Positions 61,754 through 64,000 of a stretch of DNA of 64,000 nt are shown piece after piece (position 1 is the first letter of the stretch; each line of letters starts with the position of its first letter). Origin of the DNA: Thermococcus profundus (GTDB lineage: Archaea > Methanobacteriota_B > Thermococci > Thermococcales > Thermococcaceae); contig NZ_CP014862.1 in NCBI RefSeq assembly GCF_002214585.1, positions 930,001 through 994,000 on the forward strand. Direction: 5' to 3'. Below the pieces are notes generated by a model that ran no database searches, had not been told where the DNA came from, and was given only the letters and a program-made list of their open reading frames with translations. A program made the translations under genes and the position numbers.

Positions 61754-62729
61754 AACCCTCGCATGGGCAGTTATATCGGCCGTCGTTCTGTATCTGGTCT
61801 GGCTAGTTGTACGGCCCGTCATCTCACCCATACTCCTGGCCCTTACGATAGCATACGTTACTTACCCCTTCCACGAGGGCCTCTCAGAGAAAATTGGAAG
61901 AAGGAAATCCGCCTTTCTCCTCGCTTCCATACTGGCAGTCCTTTCTTTTCTATTTCTCCTCGGCTTTGTCCTCTGGATAAACGACGTCAAGTACCAGATT
62001 GTAAGGTACATGGAGATCTTTTTCAGCTGGCTCCAGTCGGTAACCGTCTCCTCCCCAAAGGTGAACGAGGTTCTAACGGCCATAACGGAAGGGGTCAGCA
62101 CGAGGATCGAGGCTTATATAACAAGCTACACGTACTCGATCCCGAAGCTGACCCTTGAGATCTTCGTCATGCTTTTCGTTTACTACGGCGCCCTCATAAA
62201 CGCGGAGGAAATCAGAAAGGAACTCTACGCCCTGCTGCCTCCTCATAGGAAGGAGTTCGGTGTGAGGCTCATCGAGGCCGCCAAATACACCCTAGACACC
62301 CTTCTGAAAAGCTGGCTCACCCTGAGTGCCATAAAAGGTGCCTTCACCGCCCTCGGGTTCTGGGCCTTCGGGATAGCACAGGTGAGCGGGGCAATCGCCC
62401 TCGGGATCCTCACCGTTTTCATAGAACTCCTCCCCCTCATAGGAGGCTGGTTGGTGTGGGTTCCAGGGGTGGTATACCTCGTTCGCTCATCCCACATTGC
62501 ACTGGCGCTGATATTTGTAATCTACTCGGTCGTCTTCATCTCACCCTTCCCCGATCTCTTCCTTGCCCCAAAGATGACCATCAAAAGGAAAGGCCTGAAC
62601 GCCCTCATCTCGCTCCTCGGCATCTTCGGAGGGCTCTGGGCCTTCGGACTAGTCGGCATAATAATCGGACCGGTTTCCCTCGGTCTCCTCGCGACGGTAA
62701 TAGAAGAGTGGAAGAGCAGCGTTGAATAA
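61743..62729 (+). CDS. AI-2E/TerC-unrelated membrane protein of the UPF0118 (AI-2E transporter-like) family
   Basis: The 328-residue integral membrane protein has about eight hydrophobic segments and the UPF0118 (AI-2E family) layout: an N-terminal pair of helices (SAVVLYLVWLVVRPVISPIL, in part), a soluble loop with coiled segments, and the C-terminal landmarks ALGILTVFIELLPLIGGWLVW (in part) and LVGIIIGPVSLGLLATV. In bacteria members export various small molecules or ions, including autoinducer-2 and Na+(Li+)/H+ antiport, so the archaeal substrate is unclear. It overlaps the preceding gene by 11 bases and ends convergent to folP, ten bases away. Confidence 0.85.
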   Translation: MRNETLAWAVISAVVLYLVWLVVRPVISPILLALTIAYVTYPFHEGLSEKIGRRKSAFLLASILAVLSFLFLLGFVLWINDVKYQIVRYMEIFFSWLQSVTVSSPKVNEVLTAITEGVSTRIEAYITSYTYSIPKLTLEIFVMLFVYYGALINAEEIRKELYALLPPHRKEFGVRLIEAAKYTLDTLLKSWLTLSAIKGAFTALGFWAFGIAQVSGAIALGILTVFIELLPLIGGWLVWVPGVVYLVRSSHIALALIFVIYSVVFISPFPDLFLAPKMTIKRKGLNALISLLGIFGGLWAFGLVGIIIGPVSLGLLATVIEEWKSSVE

Positions 62730-62739
62730 TGAAAGAGCG

Positions 62740-63558
62740 TCACGGTCGGAACCGCTTAAGGAACGCGGCCATCTTAACCGCATCTAGGGTTTCTTTAACA
62801 TCGTGGGTTCTAACTATATGAGCCCCGTTGAAAACGGCTATCGCCGTTGCCGCTAGACTTCCTGGGAACCTCTCAGAGGGGTCTTTTCTGCCGGTTATCG
62901 CCCCGATGAAAGATTTCCGCGAGACACCGATGAGTATGGGCCTTCCCAGCATCTTAAGCAAGTTTAGATTAGCTAGTATCTTTGAGTCCCACTCGTACCA
63001 GGGGGGCCACTCCGGACGGAGGAAGCCTATCGCCGGGTCGACCGCGATATCATCGATCCCGGCCTTCTCCGCGATAACCAGGCTCTCCTTGAGGAGATCC
63101 AGGACAGTATGCACCGGGTCGCTGAAGTCCCTAACTTCGCCATGAGCACAGAGGACAACTGGAACGTCGTAGTCAGCTGCAACTTCCGCCATCCTCGGAT
63201 CGCCCTTAAGGCCGGTCACGTCGTTTATAACATCGGCCCCTGCCTTGATGGCCTCCTCTGCAACTCTTGCATTGGTCGTGTCGATGCTTATCGGGACATC
63301 AACGTGATCCCTAACGGTCTTCACCGCCCAGACGGCCCTTCTTATCTCTTCCTCGACGGGGATCTGGGTTTCGAGGTAGGGAGCGGTGGACTTTGCTCCT
63401 ATGTCTATAAAGGAAGCACCATCCTCCACCATCTTAACGGCCGCCTCAACGAGCTTCTCCTCATTGTTTCGGACGCTCCCTTTGTAGAAGCTCTCCGGCG
63501 AGACGTTGATGACGCCCATTATCCTCGGTTCGCTCAGCTCGATTCCCGCGAATTTCAT
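62740..63558 (-). CDS. folP: Dihydropteroate synthase (FolP-type)
   Basis: The 272-residue TIM-barrel enzyme condenses a pterin pyrophosphate with an arylamine. FolP motifs are clear: IMGVINVSPESFYKGS near residue 13, GASFIDIGAKST near 50, ISIDTTNARV near 88, DVINDVTGL near 108, GVSRKSFIG near 213 with the catalytic lysine, and a final VRTHDV. The ATG at 63558 follows GCGGTGGT; the longer frame enters the divergent promoter. In Thermococcales the product pathway leads to a modified folate related to methanopterin. The divergent gene is beta-RFAP synthase, which supplies the arylamine in that pathway, so the pair makes biochemical sense. Confidence 0.92.
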   Translation of the reverse strand: MKFAGIELSEPRIMGVINVSPESFYKGSVRNNEEKLVEAAVKMVEDGASFIDIGAKSTAPYLETQIPVEEEIRRAVWAVKTVRDHVDVPISIDTTNARVAEEAIKAGADVINDVTGLKGDPRMAEVAADYDVPVVLCAHGEVRDFSDPVHTVLDLLKESLVIAEKAGIDDIAVDPAIGFLRPEWPPWYEWDSKILANLNLLKMLGRPILIGVSRKSFIGAITGRKDPSERFPGSLAATAIAVFNGAHIVRTHDVKETLDAVKMAAFLKRFRP

Positions 63559-63624
63559 ACCACCACCGCACCCATTAGGGAAGTGATATAAAAGGGCTTT
63601 TCCTAAAATCGGGAGGTGGTGTTC

Positions 63625-64000
63625 ATGATAATCCGCACTCCAAAGAGGCTTCATCTGGGTTTAATTGATCCATCAGGAGAACTGGGAAGGCGATTCGGTG
63701 CCATGGGAGTCGCTCTATCGGGAGGGTACGAAGTCAAGGTAACCCCAAGCGATGAGCTGAGAATAAACGCCCCGAAGGAGGACGAGGAGACGATAGTGGA
63801 AGTCCTGAAGGCCATGAACGGGGCGTTTGAAACTGGGACCGGGTACTCCATAGAGGTTCTCAGGGCCCTTCCGAGGCACGTGGGACTCGGCTCGACAACG
63901 CAGCTTTCCCTCGCCGTTGGAACGGCGGTGGCGAAGCTTAATGGGCTTAAAGTCAGCACGGAGAGAATAGCGGAGGTGCTCGGGAGGGGAAGGAACAGCG
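63625..64000 (+). CDS. Beta-ribofuranosylaminobenzene 5'-phosphate synthase, N-terminal part (runs off right edge)
   Basis: The open frame of 125 codons starts at an ATG after GGGAGGTGGT and continues beyond the window. It has the GHMP-kinase-like fold of beta-RFAP synthase: RTPKRLHLGLIDPSGELGRR at the N-terminus and the PRHVGLGSTTQLSLAVG segment near residue 87, the family's substrate-binding loop. This enzyme joins p-hydroxybenzoate or p-aminobenzoate-type substrate with PRPP in methanopterin-like biosynthesis. It is divergent from folP, sharing the 63559-63624 promoter interval. C-terminal motifs are outside the window. Confidence 0.88.
   Translation, partial: MIIRTPKRLHLGLIDPSGELGRRFGAMGVALSGGYEVKVTPSDELRINAPKEDEETIVEVLKAMNGAFETGTGYSIEVLRALPRHVGLGSTTQLSLAVGTAVAKLNGLKVSTERIAEVLGRGRNS

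Overview
The window is a stretch of chromosome from a hyperthermophilic euryarchaeon of the order Thermococcales (Thermococcus/Pyrococcus type). The evidence is the gene content and signals together: a herA-mre11-rad50-nurA operon, a three-subunit archaeal RPA operon, an archaeal ether-lipid prenyltransferase, Lsm and L37e, archaeal Clp1, two proteins with the CGP-type C-terminal sorting motif characteristic of this order, GGTGA-type ribosome binding sites and BRE/TATA promoters. Genes are tightly packed, often overlap by a few bases, and lie on both strands.

Layout. 1-1.4 kb: a ferritin-like fragment and a TatD nuclease share a divergent promoter. 1.6-15.7 kb: one gene for a 4689-residue secreted, membrane-anchored surface protein built from LamG-like, fibronectin-like, Ig-like and two right-handed beta-helix modules, including an array with an exact 90-codon period. 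15.7-19.6 kb: a DapA-family aldolase, an archaeal ATPase with a nuclease-like tail, and a dihydropteroate-synthase-related protein. 19.7-27.5 kb: the DNA-end resection operon herA-mre11-rad50-nurA plus a DUF72 gene. 27.5-31.2 kb: AT-rich accessory DNA (ClpP/SppA-like protease with a tiny partner ORF; a frameshifted secreted protein) around the core pair lsm-rpl37e. 31.2-34.4 kb: glycyl-tRNA synthetase, a MntA/HepT toxin-antitoxin pair and a decayed TSUP permease. 34.4-41 kb: a CdvA-like coiled-coil protein, EngB-type GTPase, Lrp-type regulator, Clp1 kinase, DGGGP synthase, an unknown protein and the RPA operon. 41.2-46.2 kb: a receptor-type Ser/Thr kinase with a predicted seven-bladed propeller sensor and PEGA domains, and a second ATPase with nuclease-like tail. 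46.2-50 kb: ScpB, a thioredoxin-like surface protein, a TIM-barrel protein, FtsY, a C/D box sRNA and an unknown gene. 50.2-55.1 kb: a complete BMP-type nucleoside/sugar ABC importer. 55.1-64 kb: an orphan metal-binding lipoprotein-like TroA protein, a surface metalloprotease, a phosphoribosyltransferase operon, a SemiSWEET-like protein, a helical-repeat protein, SppA, an AI-2E-type permease, dihydropteroate synthase and the start of beta-RFAP synthase.

Functional themes: DNA repair and replication (HerA/Mre11/Rad50/NurA, RPA, ScpB), cell-surface display and sensing (giant protein, receptor kinase, CGP-anchored proteins, SppA), and modified-pterin synthesis (DHPS-related protein, FolP, beta-RFAP synthase). 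The most interesting non-coding signals are a C/D box guide RNA with exact 12/3/12 spacing overlapping a stop codon (49551-49607), and strong palindromes at the promoters of both ATPase-nuclease genes (16686-16720 and 46129-46157), which suggest that these genes are autoregulated. No tRNA, rRNA, CRISPR array or insertion sequence was recognised.
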